64,000 nucleotides of DNA from Hydractinia symbiolongicarpus (lineage: Eukaryota > Cnidaria > Hydrozoa > Anthoathecata > Hydractiniidae): positions 19,012,001 to 19,076,000 of the forward strand of contig NC_079888.1 in NCBI RefSeq assembly GCF_029227915.1. The letters are read 5' to 3'. The translations under genes were made by a program, and so were the position numbers. Below the pieces are notes generated by a model. It saw nothing but the letters and a program-made list of their open reading frames with translations. It was not told the DNA's origin and made no database searches. Below, piece by piece: positions 24,445-38,122 of the stretch. Numbering within the stretch: the first letter of the stretch is position 1; every line of letters starts with the position of its first letter.

Positions 24445-26057
24445 AAGGATGTACGTACCAATACTAAGGTTATAATTTTGGGAAAATGTATTTATAATCC
24501 GCGTTGTAGTGTTAGAGAGGTAACCCGGAATTATTCCATGAAGTGCAAGGGCTTCTTTCACACAAATAATAGTTCAAAATGGACACAGTTCGATGTTAGA
24601 AAGCATTGTCTTATGTTAGGCGTTTACGTTTTAGAGTTCAAATGTCTGTCCCATGTTGAGAATTTCTTTTTAAAGAATGTTTTTAGAACAGAATTAATTA
24701 TATAATTATATAAAGAGATATCATTTATTGGATTAATTTTTAGCTTGGCTATTCTTCTGAAGTTAATTTCGAAGTTAATTTCGAAGTTTCTGTCTCCATT
24801 ATAGATTTTTCGCACTTTTGATGAAGTGAACTTCGAATTTAAAAGATAAAGATATGTAAAAGATTGTTTATTACAGTGCTTTTACCTAAAAATTGGTATA
24901 ACCCTTGAAACTCCTTGGGATTTTTCTTTGTTAATTATTTAGTGAGAAAGCCCAAACTCTACTTTGTATTTTCACGTGAACAACTTTCTTGCACATATTT
25001 TTTAAGCACTGTCAGGTCCATTGCACTTTTATTTCGGATATTCAATAGCGCATTACACATGGAAACATGCTTGGGTTGCGCTTCTTACTTTTCCCATAGT
25101 GACATACCGAAAAATCCATAATGGCTGCACTTTGAATTAATCTAAAAACGAATTTCTTTATTATTCAGCAGTTCGCGAATGGGACTTTTGTTGATATCAT
25201 TATAGAAGTAAAAAATATTATGGAAGTAAAAGGAATTATTACAGAATTAATATGAAGGTAAATTATTTTTTATCAAGAAGAGTTTTCGACAATACCTTTT
25301 GGATTCAGTCCTAACACAAAGCAAAGGCTCCGAACCTGTGAGCGTGGTCAGTGATATTGTGCAACTTTGGAAGTTGTTTTTTATTTTAACAGAGAATTAT
25401 TTTCCCTTACGTTAGATTATTTTTCTATGTTATTGTAGTGTGTTTTTAGTCGCTTGTTCCCTAAGCAAGGTTCATACTTAGAACGCAGTACTTAGAGTGC
25501 GGCTCATTTACGTCTTTTTATTTACATTAAATTTCGAAATTCTGTGTCTTATTTTTGTGTACTAATAGAAAAATAACAATGAAAATTATCATATGAGCAT
25601 GCCTCGAACCAAAAGTGACTATACGTTATCTGCGATTGCCATGTACGGTTTAAACACACGCGCGATTTTTTTTCAGTGTGAGGTTAGCATTACTATTTTC
25701 CGGCTTATGATCGATGACTCAAACCCTGATTGAGGTATCTTATCTTACTGTTGATATCGCCAGTTTAGGGGAATATCACCTTCGCATTTAACTAAAAATG
25801 TAAATAAGGGAATCTTCATTTAAATGCATATAGTGTAGTTTATCTTATGGTTTCATGTCCTTTGAACACGAAATTTTTAACGTTGCTTGCTGTAATAGCT
25901 TCGTGAATTTAGAAAAAATAGGATATATTTATATTATGTGATATTATATATATCATTTGTATTTTAATTTGGTAAAAATTAGAAAAAATTGAAATAGAGA
26001 AAATATACTTCTGCTTATCTATATTGAATAAACCATTCTGAGGCTGTAAATTACGAA
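24445..26057. other. Intergenic, no gene seen
   Basis: A/T-rich sequence. A short direct repeat gaagttaatttc occurs near 24760-24785. No reading frame with a recognisable domain. Confidence 0.5.
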
Positions 26058-27851
26058 TTCCTTCGACTACACACATTTTTATAGTTCATTCGACTACGCA
26101 CATGTTTATAATTCATTCGACTACACACATTTTTATAATACGTTCGACTACGCACATGTTTATAATTCATTCGACGACACACATTTTTTAAATTCGTTCG
26201 ACTACGCACATGTTTATAATTCATTCGACGACACACATTTTTTTAATTCGTTCGACTACACAAATTTTAATAATTCATTCTACTACGCACATGTTTATAA
26301 TTCATTCGACGACACACATTTTTTTAATTCGTTCGACTACACACATGTTTATAATTCATTCGACGACACACATTTTTATAATTCATTCGACGACACACAT
26401 TTTTATAATACGTTCGACTACACACATGTTTATAATTCATTCGACGACACACATTTTTTTAATTCGTTCAAGTACGCACATGTTTATAATTCATTCGACG
26501 ACACACATTTTTTTAATTCGTTCGACTACGCACATGTTTATAATTCATTCGACGACACACATTTTTTTAATTCGTTCGACTACGCACATGTTTATAATTC
26601 ATTCGACGACACACATTTTTTTAATTCGTTCGACTACACAAATTTTAATAATTCATTCTACTACGCACATGTTTATAATTCATTCCACGACACACATTTT
26701 TTTAATTCGTTCGAGTACACACATGTTTATAATTCATTCTACTACGCACATGCTTATAATTCATTCGACGACGCACATTTTTTTAATTCGTTCGAGTACA
26801 CACATGTTTATAATTCATTCTACTACGCACATGCTTATAATTCATTCGACGACACACATTTTTTTAATTCGTTCGACTACACAAAGTTTAATAATTCATT
26901 CTACTACGCACATGTTTATAATTCATTCGACGACACACATTTTTTTAATTCGTTCGAGTACACACATGTTTATAATTCATTCTACTACGCACATGTTTAT
27001 AATTCATTCGACGACACACATTTTTTTAATTCGTTTGACTACACACATTTTTATAATACGTTTGACTACGCAGATGTTTATAATTCATTCGACGACACTA
27101 TTTTTTTAATTCGTTCGACTACACACATTTTTATAATTCATTCTACTACGCACATGCTTATAATTCATTCGACGACACACATTTTTTTAATTCGTTAGAC
27201 TACACACATTTTTATAATACGTTTGACTACGCAGATGTTTATAATTCATTCGACGACACACATTTTTTTAATTCGTTCGACTACACACATTTTTATAATT
27301 CATTCTACTACGCACATGTTTATAATTCATTCGACTACACACATTTTTTTAATTCGTTCGACTACACACATGTTTATAATTCATTCGACTACACTCATTT
27401 TTATAATTCATTTGACGACACACATGTTTATAATTCATTCTACTACGCACATGCTTATAATTCATTCGACGACACACATTTTTTTAATTCGTTTGACTAC
27501 ACACATTTTTATAATACGTTTGACTACGCAGATGTTTATAATTCATTCGACGACACACATTTTTTTAATTCGTTCGACTACACACATTTTTATAATTCAT
27601 TCTACTACGCACATGTTTATAATTCATTCGACTACACACATTTTTTTAATTCGTTCGACTACACACATGTTTATAATTCATTCGACTACACTCATTTTTA
27701 TAATTCATTTGACGACACACATGTTTATAATTCATTCTACTACGCACATGCTTATAATTCATTCGACGACACACATTTTTATAATTTATTCGACTACACA
27801 CATTTTTATAATTCGTTCGACTACACCCATTTTTATAATTCTTTCGACTAT
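26058..27851 (+). repeat. 27-bp minisatellite, about 66 copies, with 297-bp higher-order repeat
   Basis: Units resembling ttcattcgactacacacatt then tttataa run without a break. Because 27 is divisible by three, one frame reads as 9-residue repeats (MFIIHSTTH, IFLIRSTTH) over hundreds of codons; the opposite strand is also open for part of it. Near the right end, 11-unit blocks repeat at exactly 297 bp. No signal peptide, splice context or homology suggests a protein; treat it as satellite DNA. Confidence 0.92.
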
Positions 27852-29865
27852 AATTTTTAATAGGGTTTAATTAATTGAAATGGATGGATTTTTATTTCGA
27901 GTTCTGAAGTATAAGGATCACAAATTTACTTTTAGGGGAAAATGACTGTTAGTAAAAGGGGATATCCAGTTTTTTCTAAATGAGAATGTTTAATGATCCT
28001 CGTCCCCAGTACTATTTGCTTCTCAACAGCAGCGCTCTTTTTGATGGTCACAGTACAAGGTTCTATGATCGAGCTTGTGGTATAATTTATTGAGCTCTGT
28101 TGTCGTTCTTTTTTAAAATTCGGTTACTGATCAATCTTTGCTCGTTCGTGTAACCTATCTTAAAAGTTAGAGAAGTTTAGTAGAGAGATATTGTGCTGTA
28201 TGAGTATATTTTCAAATGAAAAATCTTGTATAAATACATGCAATATATATAATATATATGTATTTGCATTTCCTCTAATTGAACCGTGTACGCGTATTAA
28301 GTTCGATGCATGTTACAGGTCCAGGTTTAAAGCAAATCTAGTATTAATTAGACAAAATGCAATATTCACAATTTATATCCTGAAGTAAGAATGTTAACGG
28401 AATACAAGAAATAAAAAATAGTTGCATGAATTGTTACATTAAATACCCGATATCTACCTACGATCCGTTACAAAAATTATTTGGCAGTTTTGTAGTTTTG
28501 TATCATGGCTCCTTTATTCCCTTACCTTGATATTGATGTCAAACAAGCGGAACAATTGTAGCACAGACAAGCCTTTGCATAAGAGAGGTCAAGGTTGTAT
28601 TTAGGGAAAGGGGATGGAATCTCAGAATTTTTTGTGAGCGATTGTAGCTTTCTTAGTTGGAAGTGTGGTTAGGGTGTCTTTTCATGAATTCTCTAATAAT
28701 TTTCCACATAACAAAAAAGTTTAGCAAAATTATCTTTTCGGAAACTTTTTCTTTACTCTAAGATAAAATATAGGGAGTTCTGTTTCTATTTAACTGACCT
28801 CGCAGCGTGTGTAAACCTGTAAGCTAGCTGTAACTGATTCACCTCAATATAACGGTTTCCTATTTCTTACGTCTTGAATTCGGCAATATTTTGAATTAAG
28901 AAAATCTTAAATACCAGAGAAAAGTTTTACGAAAAGAAAATACTAAGGTACAATAAGTGAGCTTTCTGAAAAATTAAACTAAAGAGAAGTAACAGAGAAA
29001 TACTACTACAGATAGAATTAAGATATTGTTACTGGTAGTCATCGCTACTTTCAACCTTGGACAGAAATGAGTTGGCAAGTACAACTTTTAGTCTTCCTAC
29101 CAACAGTCAGTGTTGAAGCCAAAGCAGTCATCCGTTTTGAAAAATTCAGCCTTCGATTTGTGGAGAAGAAGGAAATTAAAAGATCTATAAATATATTATC
29201 CAAGACGCTACCAGATAAAACATTGAGATAGACGCCGCACCTATATAAACGCCCTAATTACATAAACGCCTTTTTTACATAAACGTCTTATACCCACGAA
29301 ATTCCCACCCACGAAAACTTTTTCCATGTCATCTCTCATATCAAGAAGACAAAAGTCCTGGCAACAAGGGTGATAAACGCCCACGGTAAAACCAATGCTA
29401 ATAAACTTTCCCCAAAAATTATTAAGTTAAATAGGATATTTTAATAAAAAAAACCATGGCAGTGACAAAAAGGATATTCCTTATCTTTGCCTGGTAATAT
29501 TCCAACAACCCGGGGAGATTGTGATTTTAAAGATAAGGGCTTTTGTAACCGGTAAGATACAGTAAATATGTCATACTATTTGATCTGTCTCAAAACAAAA
29601 ATGTGCTGATTTTTATGCTTTGGAATGCGTTCTGTATCAAATTAGATACAGGTATATATAAATTGGCACTCCGTAGGATTCTATGTTTTTATAACAAGCC
29701 ATGAAAAACTTCCTGAGGTAATCAACAAACTATTGCCACCCCAATTACTTAAACATATCCTTTCCAAAACAATAAAAACAAATAACCAAACAAACAAACA
29801 GAAAAAAATAATAAAAAAAATAATGCTTTCTACTGATCCTGTACTCTTCGTTTGCTCTCATCAAG
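27852..29865. other. Intergenic, no gene seen
   Basis: A/T-rich sequence up to the last exon of the minus-strand PAN-EGF gene. No domain, RNA gene or clear repeat was recognised. Confidence 0.5.
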
Positions 29866-32457
29866 CTATCGCACATAAAATCTCCATTCGCCATACTTAT
29901 GGGTCGCATTGTATTCTTTTTTTATCTGATCATCACACTCCATTCTTCTACCAATCAAGTTAACATGTTTATTATGTGAAACGTAAAACAAATGACTTTT
30001 GCGCCTACTAAGAGGTTTATCTGCATTTCCATGATGCCCCCACCTTCTCCATCTCGAACAATCAGATGACAGTACAGACGTATCATCAGCAAGTCTGATG
30101 TAAGATCCACAAGCATCGGGTTGTGTGACAGTCTTTCCACGAAGATATTCAATGACGCTATGACCTAAATCATTGTCCGTGGTAACGATATGAATCTTTC
30201 TGCCATGCCATTGTTTGCGACACATAAAACGAAACTGTGTAAAATTAAGAATCTCGTACAAGTCATTAAAGCCAGCACCATCTAAGAGAAATCTTCTTGT
30301 TGATACCTCGTGAAGAAGCGAGATGTCGCTTTCAACGAATTCGAGAATGTCAGTAGGCGTCTTTTCTTCTAACACGTCACCAAATTTTGTCCATCCACCT
30401 GTTAGTAGTAAGCAATAATTTTAATGAACAAACAGAATATTGTTATGTTTTTGTGTATAGGGGAGGGAGAAGTGTTTTTTTCAGTAATAGGGTGTTTTAC
30501 TTTTTACTTCAATGAGATATTCGTAATTTAATGACCAATCACTTTTTACTTTTTCATAGAACTAAGAATACATAATTGTGTATTACTTGATCACGTGAGC
30601 AGTTGATATTAGCTACCATAATGTCGCTAATTTCTCACACCTCAAATTTCATTCGGAAAAAAGCCGCATTAAATGAATATTGCGCGAGGCCAACCTTTTT
30701 TCGCACATTTAGGGTAAGTTATGTAACCTTGGCAAAATCGTTCTGATTTAAAGTTCTTTGCTTTAAAAACTAAGAAACGCAAAATCAACAATGCAACACG
30801 AAAATGGGAAACAGATTGATGTGCAATACTGACCACCCAAGGTTTCCATATCACAATATACTGATGTTGGTTTGTGCAGTTGTACCAAGTAATAGCCACT
30901 TTTCATAGTAGGGTAATTCTCTTTAATCCACTTGCAAGACTTGCCAGGGTTAAGATTATTTCCTGAAAAGAGAGTAAGTTGAATTAGCGTTTATATCTGC
31001 CTTATTCTATGTTTAATATATATCATTTTATTATGAATCAAGGTCACAGTTTTAATCTTTAAGGGGATTGTTCACAAGTGACGCCAACCGTTAGGAAACA
31101 AGGGGGTATTAAAACTATCTATTTGAAAAATCTTTTGTTGTTGGTGTTGTAATAGATCCCTCTTGAGTTCAAATAAGTATGAACATCTCGACTTGAGGTC
31201 CACTTTCAAAAGATGACGCCAACTCAGGAAGAGGAGGTAAGTCAAAGTTGGAGAAGGAAGGAATGGGGTGTAGTAGGGGGAAGGGGGAAGGATCTAAAAC
31301 GAAAAGAAAGCAGAATCACATTGCACACTACTGTGACACTCAACAGTATAATTATAATATCAATAATATATATTCACTATACCTAGCTCACATCGTTCTT
31401 CATATCTGTTGTTTTGGCATGTACATTTAAAACCAGGCGGCTCACAAATATCTTCGCAATAATGGCCCTTACATGGCGATGTGCTGGAACAAACATTTCC
31501 AACCTATTAATAGTTAGAGGAAAAAACACTTTCAGGTTTTTTCTTTAGATAATTTGTATCATGGTTTTTTCTATTTCTTGACTTACACTGAGAAATTCGT
31601 TTGCTTAAGCTGAGAGGAAGCTTAATGTTGATCTTCCTGAGGAATGCTTAGTTAACGCATGATGGCAAAATTCAACACTTATTCGTTGATTGGTTCGTTG
31701 AACATAGCAGAAAATTCATTGCGAATAATATTTATTATTTAACCAGCGAATGAAATTTAGCGCTAAATAAATTTAAAATATATGTTCGCTGAAGAAATTA
31801 ATAATTTACTCAAAACCCGCCTAAAATGAAATTGTATTAATATTTAAGATTTTCTTTTCTTTCGAGATTTATAGATTTTTTAAAAAAAGTAAAACGCAGA
31901 AATTATTTTTTTAAAGAACGGAGAAAAGAAAAAAAATCCTCATATCTCAGAATCAATATTTATTGTGCCACAAAGACGCGAGGGAACATGTAGCTCTGAA
32001 ACACATTTGTTTTTTGCAAGACAAACAATTAATAAGATTTTGCTAAACGTTGACTGTTGTTCAATTGTTGTCCTTGCTGCTCAATAAAATTTGCTTAAGA
32101 CTTTTAATGTTAATGGAAACCGTCTAGCCTACCTCTTGGTCAGTAGGATCAGTTTCATAGTGTATCCAACCATTTGAAGTAGTTGCATTGTTGCCACTAT
32201 CAGCGATTGCACTCTCTAACAAGTCACAGGTTTTTAATTGGTCATTGTAATTGATTGATTGACAGGCGTCATTTAAAATGCATTGTTTTATACAGTCGAG
32301 ATCATCCTCCACTTGGATTGTATCAAGTATTCCCGCCAAAAGTCGAGAATTCTTCTGAACCACAGAAAGATCAGAATAAAATGAACAGGGCAATCGTAGA
32401 ATCTTTCCTTTAACGGAATGATAATTTATTGCAATTATGATCGCGATAAATCCAAAC
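29866..32457 (-). CDS. Secreted PAN/apple + EGF + fibrinogen-like protein, first exon not found
   Basis: Minus-strand exons with agreeing phase: 32133-32457, 31383-31503, 30834-30962, 29866-30398 (stop), about 370 codons. The first listed exon opens with a hydrophobic stretch (FGFIAIIIAI) that fits a signal peptide. A PAN/apple domain follows (CSFYSDLSVV, DCIKQCILNDACQSINY). Exon two encodes one Cys-rich EGF-like unit with seven cysteines. The third and fourth encode a fibrinogen-like fold: SCKWIKENYPTMKSGYY, VYCDMETLGGGW, and the C-terminal EWRFYVR. This order is common in cnidarian extracellular-matrix and skeletal-matrix-type proteins. The initiating ATG must be in an upstream exon ending in phase 2, which I could not place. 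Function is inferred as extracellular binding or adhesion. Confidence 0.8.
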
Positions 32458-33480
32458 CTGGTTAAGTAGATATGTGAAATTTAAATCGTGGTGAAAATGG
32501 TATTTTAACATTTAGTAACAAATATGAATCGATTTAGAGTTTCTAAAAAAACATGAAATAAAATAAATAAAAACCTGAGAAAAAATTTCCGCAATTGCTG
32601 TTTGTTGCAGATCATTTCTTGTGTTACTGTTTCAATGTTGTGAAAAAGTATAGTGTATGACATTTTAATGTTTTCTAAATTATTATTTAAAATTGACTTT
32701 GGCCCCGTAAACAATGACTGTTTGAGAAAAGTTGTATATAAATTTCAATTTTTGTATTAAAGTTTTATAAGTACAATAACACGTTGTTATGGCAAAAAAC
32801 AGAAGAGATGCTCTTGACCTCTTAAGTAAAATAGTTGTTGACTTGTAGAATGATTAAAATTCACGTCGATTGTACTATTTCGTGTGACCTGATCACATTA
32901 AAATGATTTTGTAGCAGAACCAAAAAAAACCGCGCGCAACCATTTTAAGAAGAAAGAATACGAGCTTTAAATACGGGCTAAATATGTGATAAATTATGAC
33001 ACTGTGAGGAATTTAATTTTTAATTTTTTTTACAAAAAGTATTTTCTCGAATATATAAATTCCCTAGAAGTACATATTAATAATAGTAATAATTTATTGT
33101 TAAAGTTCATAGCAATTTCCGCTAAGCTCTCCTCGCTAGAGATTTTTGCCTTTTTGACGTGAGAGAAGACGCTGTTCCTTTTTATATCAAAACCGTAGGG
33201 ACGAGGCTGTACCCAATACTCTTGCCTTTAAGTTATTAAAAACTGAAAATCTTAATTATAGCTTCTTTTTTTCAGACAGTTTAAAGTTTTACGGCGAAAG
33301 AAATTTTTGAGGTGAAATTTTTGAGGTTAAAAACGTTTTAAAGATATGCATTATGGGAAAAAGAAACTTGATATTTCTTTTTCCCATATTCATTATTCAT
33401 ACTTCTTATCAATTTTGTTCGGCTTTGACAACGTTATTTGTTATTGAGGTCAATAGATTCTTCTATTTGCGAGTTCTGTA
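32458..33480. other. Upstream region of the PAN-EGF gene, start exon not located
   Basis: It should hold the first exon and promoter of the minus-strand gene unless the intron is longer. A short ATG-led exon of correct phase could not be chosen by eye. Very A/T-rich. Confidence 0.35.
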
Positions 33481-33606
33481 TCTATGTTATATACCCGTAT
33501 ACGTCTGTCTGTCTGTCACGAAAAGGTACCGCAAGTAGCGAGACGCACGCAATGCATTATAAAAGGACGGTCGAACCCGTGGATTGTTACACGGGCAACC
33601 GACTAG
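33481..33606 (+). mobile_element. Helitron-like mini-element, both ends present
   Basis: Begins TCTATGTTATATACCCGTAT with gtctgtctgtctgtc. It ends with a hairpin (cccgtgg-attgtta-cacggg), the spacer caaccga and CTAG followed by T. At 126 bp it is far too short to encode anything, so it is a non-autonomous element. Confidence 0.6.
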
Positions 33607-33904
33607 TTTGTGATATTTGTTTTTTATAAGCAACCAATGTGTTAGCAACTGTGCTAAAATATGCAAGATTGCGAAGCAACTTGAATAGTATTTATATTCG
33701 ATGTAAGCAACAATTGGAGCCAAAATTTTTGAATTACATTATATCAAATCAAAAGTTGAATGGCTTCAAAGGTTCGTATACACTCATCCATTGAATACTT
33801 CATTTTCTGTTGAATCAAATAATTATTTGCTGTGTGAATATTTTGTTTGTGTTCGGTATTGTTTGATTTTCTTACTTGCTATCAATTTAAACCTTATCAA
33901 TTCC

Positions 33905-33968
33905 AATTACACAAATTACACAAATTACACAAACTACAAAAATTACACAAATTACACAAATTACACAA
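33905..33968 (+). repeat. 9-bp tandem repeat (ATTACACAA)n
   Basis: About seven copies of attacacaa with two variant units (aactacaaa). Confidence 0.85.
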
Positions 33969-34169
33969 AGTCAGGCAAACAATACGCAGAAATAAACTAT
34001 TAGTAAACATGATTAGTTTTATGTCCGGTTTTGTTTTTTGGCAAAACTAAATCCCCCATTCACATCACAAATTCATGTAAATCGCATTAAAAATTGATCT
34101 CGGCCAAATCTAATCAAAAATTCTTTCTTGCTACGCGATAAGAGTTGAGTGTATTATTTGAGAGGTCGG

Positions 34170-34425
34170 TGACTCGTGGCACACGGCCTTGTGGTTATGG
34201 ATTTCGCTTCGTAATCACAAGGTCCGTGGTTTGGTCCACAGCATGGGCATGTTTAGCAAGTATCTTTACCACAGCTACGGATCAACCCATGCCATATGAG
34301 GGAAATTGGGTAGGTGATATATACTTAATGTACACATTCCTAACACAGGACCCACATTAATAACAGTGTTTCCATCAACGAAGTGGCTGTATCCTGTATA
34401 AATATAATAATAATAAGAATGGCAA
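34170..34425 (+). mobile_element. tRNA-derived SINE, family 2, copy C with intact head
   Basis: The head ggccttgtggttatggattt then cgcttcgtaatcacaaggtc and cgtggtttggtcc has tRNA-like A-box, stem and B-box features. The body shares atgagggaaattggg with the two intronic family-2 copies. It ends in an ataataataataag tail. Confidence 0.65.
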
Positions 34426-35509
34426 GTCGAAGGGAGAGTTTACAAAATGGTGCCCAGAATGATTGTGCCTTGAAAAAGATTGGGATTTTAAAGCCTCTAG
34501 TATAACTACAATTTTTAGGTGTGTTTCCATTACATTAACGAGAAAAAAACTTTCTGGGTCTTTTAGGCATTTTTAGGCATAGCCCCAAACTTTTTTCTAC
34601 TAAATACGAACAAACTTCAGTATTTTTAACGTTATACAGAAAGAACTGCTTCCTTTTTGATTCCGTGGTAGATTGCAAAAGGTGAGCTTATTTCAAAAAC
34701 TGCCTTACTTTTAAAGCAAAAAATATTTAATATATCTTTCTTCTAAATTTCCTGGACTGAGTGAGCCGATTTTCGTAATAAAATTGACAAAATTTAAAAT
34801 AAAACGATTACTTAAAACGTTCTTCTTACCTAAACAGAGACGTAGTGAAAACACGAAGGGTTACAGAATGTGATGTAGGGGTAAAAATTACGATGGGATT
34901 ACGAAGTGATTTATTAGAAAATCAAGCACAACAATAACATAACTAAGAATGACATTTGCAAAGTTAATTGGTAGCTTCTAGAACTGAATAACATTCTGGA
35001 TAGATGCCATATTCCCCGCGTTTCTTAGCAATACAAATGCAGTAAAGTGCCGCTCTTTTAGCTACAAAGTATTTATGATTAAGAAAGTTGGGGAAAATCA
35101 TACCCTTATTATTCGCTTACATTAACATTGAAACTATTTGAACACTAACAATTTTTTCTTGACCTACGTATGCTGAAGATCGTTCTTCTACATTATCCGT
35201 AACCAAAAATCCAAAAGGTTCTTATCTCGTTTGCTATAGGAATAAAAAAAAATTTAATTTCTTTTTGTAATGTTTTGATGTCTTGATGTACAACTGCTAT
35301 TTCTCGACTTCGTTACGCAAAATAAATGTGATATTTGAAATCCTCAACCGAAACGTCATCAAACAAAGAACATCTTCAACCAGGTTTTTCAATTATGTGA
35401 TAATTGACCTCTGCTTGAAAACGGAGCTTATTAGTGGAAGTCGAAGATTAGGAAGACTTTGAGTGTATAATCAATACCGCTAAAAGCAGCATTTTCGCAT
35501 GTCAGGTTA

Positions 35510-35956
35510 AGGGGCTGTTCATATGGAGGCGGGCTGGCTCGGTTGACCGGGCTGTCTCGGCTGAGCGGGATCTAGCTGCTATTAAGAAACACATGAAAAA
35601 ATAAAAATGTATTCATATGATAATTGAGCCAGCCCGCCTTGCCGAGATCTCGATTGTTTGTACCGAGATCTTGGTCAGGCGGGATCTCGCTGTTCTTAAG
35701 AAACGCATAGAAAAATAAAAATGTGTTCATATGACAGGCGAGCTAGTCCGCCTAGGCGAGATTAAATTAACAATAGATTTAAAAAAATTCTCATCAATTA
35801 TTTAAGTTTTGAAATATATTCTTTTGTCTTCATTGTTTATGAATCTTTTGTGAAACGTAAACAACTTTTCCATCCCGGCTGACCGAGATGTAAAAAACTT
35901 TATATGAAAATCACCCCGGCTAGCCGAGCCAGCCCGCCTCCATGTGAACGGCCCCT
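35510..35956. mobile_element. GC-rich palindromic MITE
   Basis: AGGGGCTGTTCATATGGAGG and the following cgggctggctcgg are matched inverted at the right end (ccgagccagcccgcc, catgtgaacggcccct). Inner blocks repeat the gccagcccgcctt / gccgagatctcg motifs in both orientations. It is strikingly GC-rich against its surroundings. No transposase remains. Confidence 0.7.
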
Positions 35957-36298
35957 AGTTAAAAATTTATTCACGCACCAATTTAATGATGCTGAAGATG
36001 GAAGTCAAAATATCAAAATTATAAAATTATGAAATCAGGAATCGTCTATTAGGCCAAAAAGACTTGAAATTTAATCTTTTGCAATCGCGGAAGGATTGAC
36101 TCGAACTGTTATTGTTTGCTTGATGAATATATGATGATGACCTATAGTAAATATTTTTCATTCTTCTTAAATGTAACTTATGTTTGTTGAAAGCTGTTAA
36201 GTATCTTCCCTTACTCTTCAATAAACAAATAAAAAAAATATTTAGGTAAACAAATTAATGTAAATACTCGTGTTGCGTCTGTTTAATTGCAAAAATAA

Positions 36299-38122
36299 AT
36301 GGCGCGCTTTGCTATACAAACGTGGTTATGCTGTTTCTTTCTCTTCTTCGTTCGAGGTAAGGATGATATATGTTTAAATCAAAACATAGTAGAGACTTCT
36401 TTTCACATACAATTGCCTTCTTCTTCCAACTTTGTTCTCCTGGGGATTATTTATGGCAGACACGAAGAAGTTTTTAAAGAGAAGTTTTTCCATGGTATAT
36501 TATTTTATCTGCTCAACGCTTTGTAAGCACATTACGGCTTAGGCAGAGCATTTTCTTTTAAGCATATTGTAAGCATATTACCCAGCCTCGGTGATCCTTC
36601 TGATGTGCGTTTTTAATTAGACAGATTTTTCTTGAATTTTTTGAACTTGTCTTGTGTAATTATAAGTTTAGCATTGTTGAAGTGGAAACTAAAAATGAAG
36701 TATAAAATGTCCTGTATGGGCTTCCATAAGAGAATATAGAGGACATTAAAAACTATGTATTATATATTAATTGTTGTATTGTAAAACAGTTGTTCAAATG
36801 AAGGATTTTATCCAACAAGAGATGTACTATTATTTTCCATTTTTGAGCGGAAAAAAAATTGCTTTGTAATTGTTTAAGCCAAACAAAAAATTGCCTTGAT
36901 GTACTTCGTAAAATTCACACTACTGCGCACAGAAACCAGCATACAGAAATTTCATTTCTGTAAGTTGGCGCGGTAACCTCGCCCAGAATTTTTCGCCTGA
37001 CCATTTTATATAAACACTCCCTGTTATTACACATTCCTAGGATTCAAATTTCTCAGTTTTCTGCGAGTGAAGGTGAAATATAAGGTCGGCAAATTAAAAT
37101 CAAATATCATTTTGGCTAATTTAACAGTATAAATGGCGAACAGGGTTAATTAAAAATATAGGTAGTTTTTTTATTAGAACTTTTCTACAACTTGTGCTTT
37201 TACGCAATCGTCGTAAATAAGTTGTTGCAGTAATTCTACGACAAGATTTTTACTTCACATCTGCCACTAATCTTTTTGAGGAGGTTCAACCCAATCGTGA
37301 AGAGATATTTTTCTCTTCCAGTGGACTGCTTGAAGTGTAAATACTGCTACAGTAAGGGCTCTATGGATGAGTGTGTTTCCAAATCTTCAAAAATCACCTG
37401 CGGTGGAGATGACATATGCTACTCGGCTTCAACATCTACGTATGGTAACTTAGAGATGGCGTTGAAAGGTTGCGTTAAAAAAGAGAAATGTGACAGTTAT
37501 ACGTTATGTGGCACAGTGGAATCATTTTGTCAGGTAAATATCTAATTTGCTCGACATTGTTGTATTGTTCCTTCTTGGTGCCATTTTGCCTAGCATTAAA
37601 AGAGTGTTGGGTAAATGCCTATGAGAGTTTGGCGATAAAATGTTTGAATTATATCGGCGAGGCTTAAAATTGCTTTTTTCTAAAGAAAAAAATTTGCAGT
37701 AATTTGCAAAGTTTTCTCTCAGTAACTTTTAAGCAATTGATTTAATTTGTAAGATCAACTGCATCCCCTGGCCTTCTTCCAATCCCGACCCCACAGTCTT
37801 GTGGTCCTTGGGCCGTTATGACGGAACGGCCAACACGCTATTAAATTCATCAGAAAGAAAAAAACGCCCTGGCAACAAGGTTGGCTTTCTTCAGCTATCT
37901 ACATTGAAATAAAATTTAAAAAAACTTTATCATGACGGAAAAAACAAAGAAGCACGAGGACAAGGTTTCTTTTAGGTATAATACAACACTTGATTCATAC
38001 AAATTATTTTTTTTTAGTACAAATGCTGTAAAGATGTTGACTATTGCAATTCGTCATCCGTACTTCAAACTAGAACATGGCTTGGTGTTGTGTTTATATG
38101 TCTTATGTTAGTCGTTCTGTAA
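36299..38122 (+). CDS. Ly-6/uPAR three-finger protein 1, probably GPI-anchored
   Basis: Three exons (36299-36356, 37322-37533, 38018-38122) give 124 aa. Exon 1 (58 nt, phase 1) is a signal peptide with the core WLCCFFLFFV. Exon 2 encodes a three-finger Cys pattern beginning LKCKYC. Exon 3 has the family's closing motif YKCCKDVDYCNSS, then a hydrophobic tail (WLGVVFICLMLVVL) as in GPI-anchored members. The protein would sit at the cell surface; ligand unknown. It has the same length and exon layout as the downstream paralogue at 41526-46039, a clear tandem duplication with strong divergence. Confidence 0.87.

Noticed and set aside
24364-24561. Minus-strand 65-codon frame over the last SLC37-like exon
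   Set aside because: Shadow of the real exon.
26051-27870. Reading frames of up to 299 codons in the 27-bp array
   Set aside because: They exist only because the unit length is a multiple of three; they are open on both strands and have no gene context.
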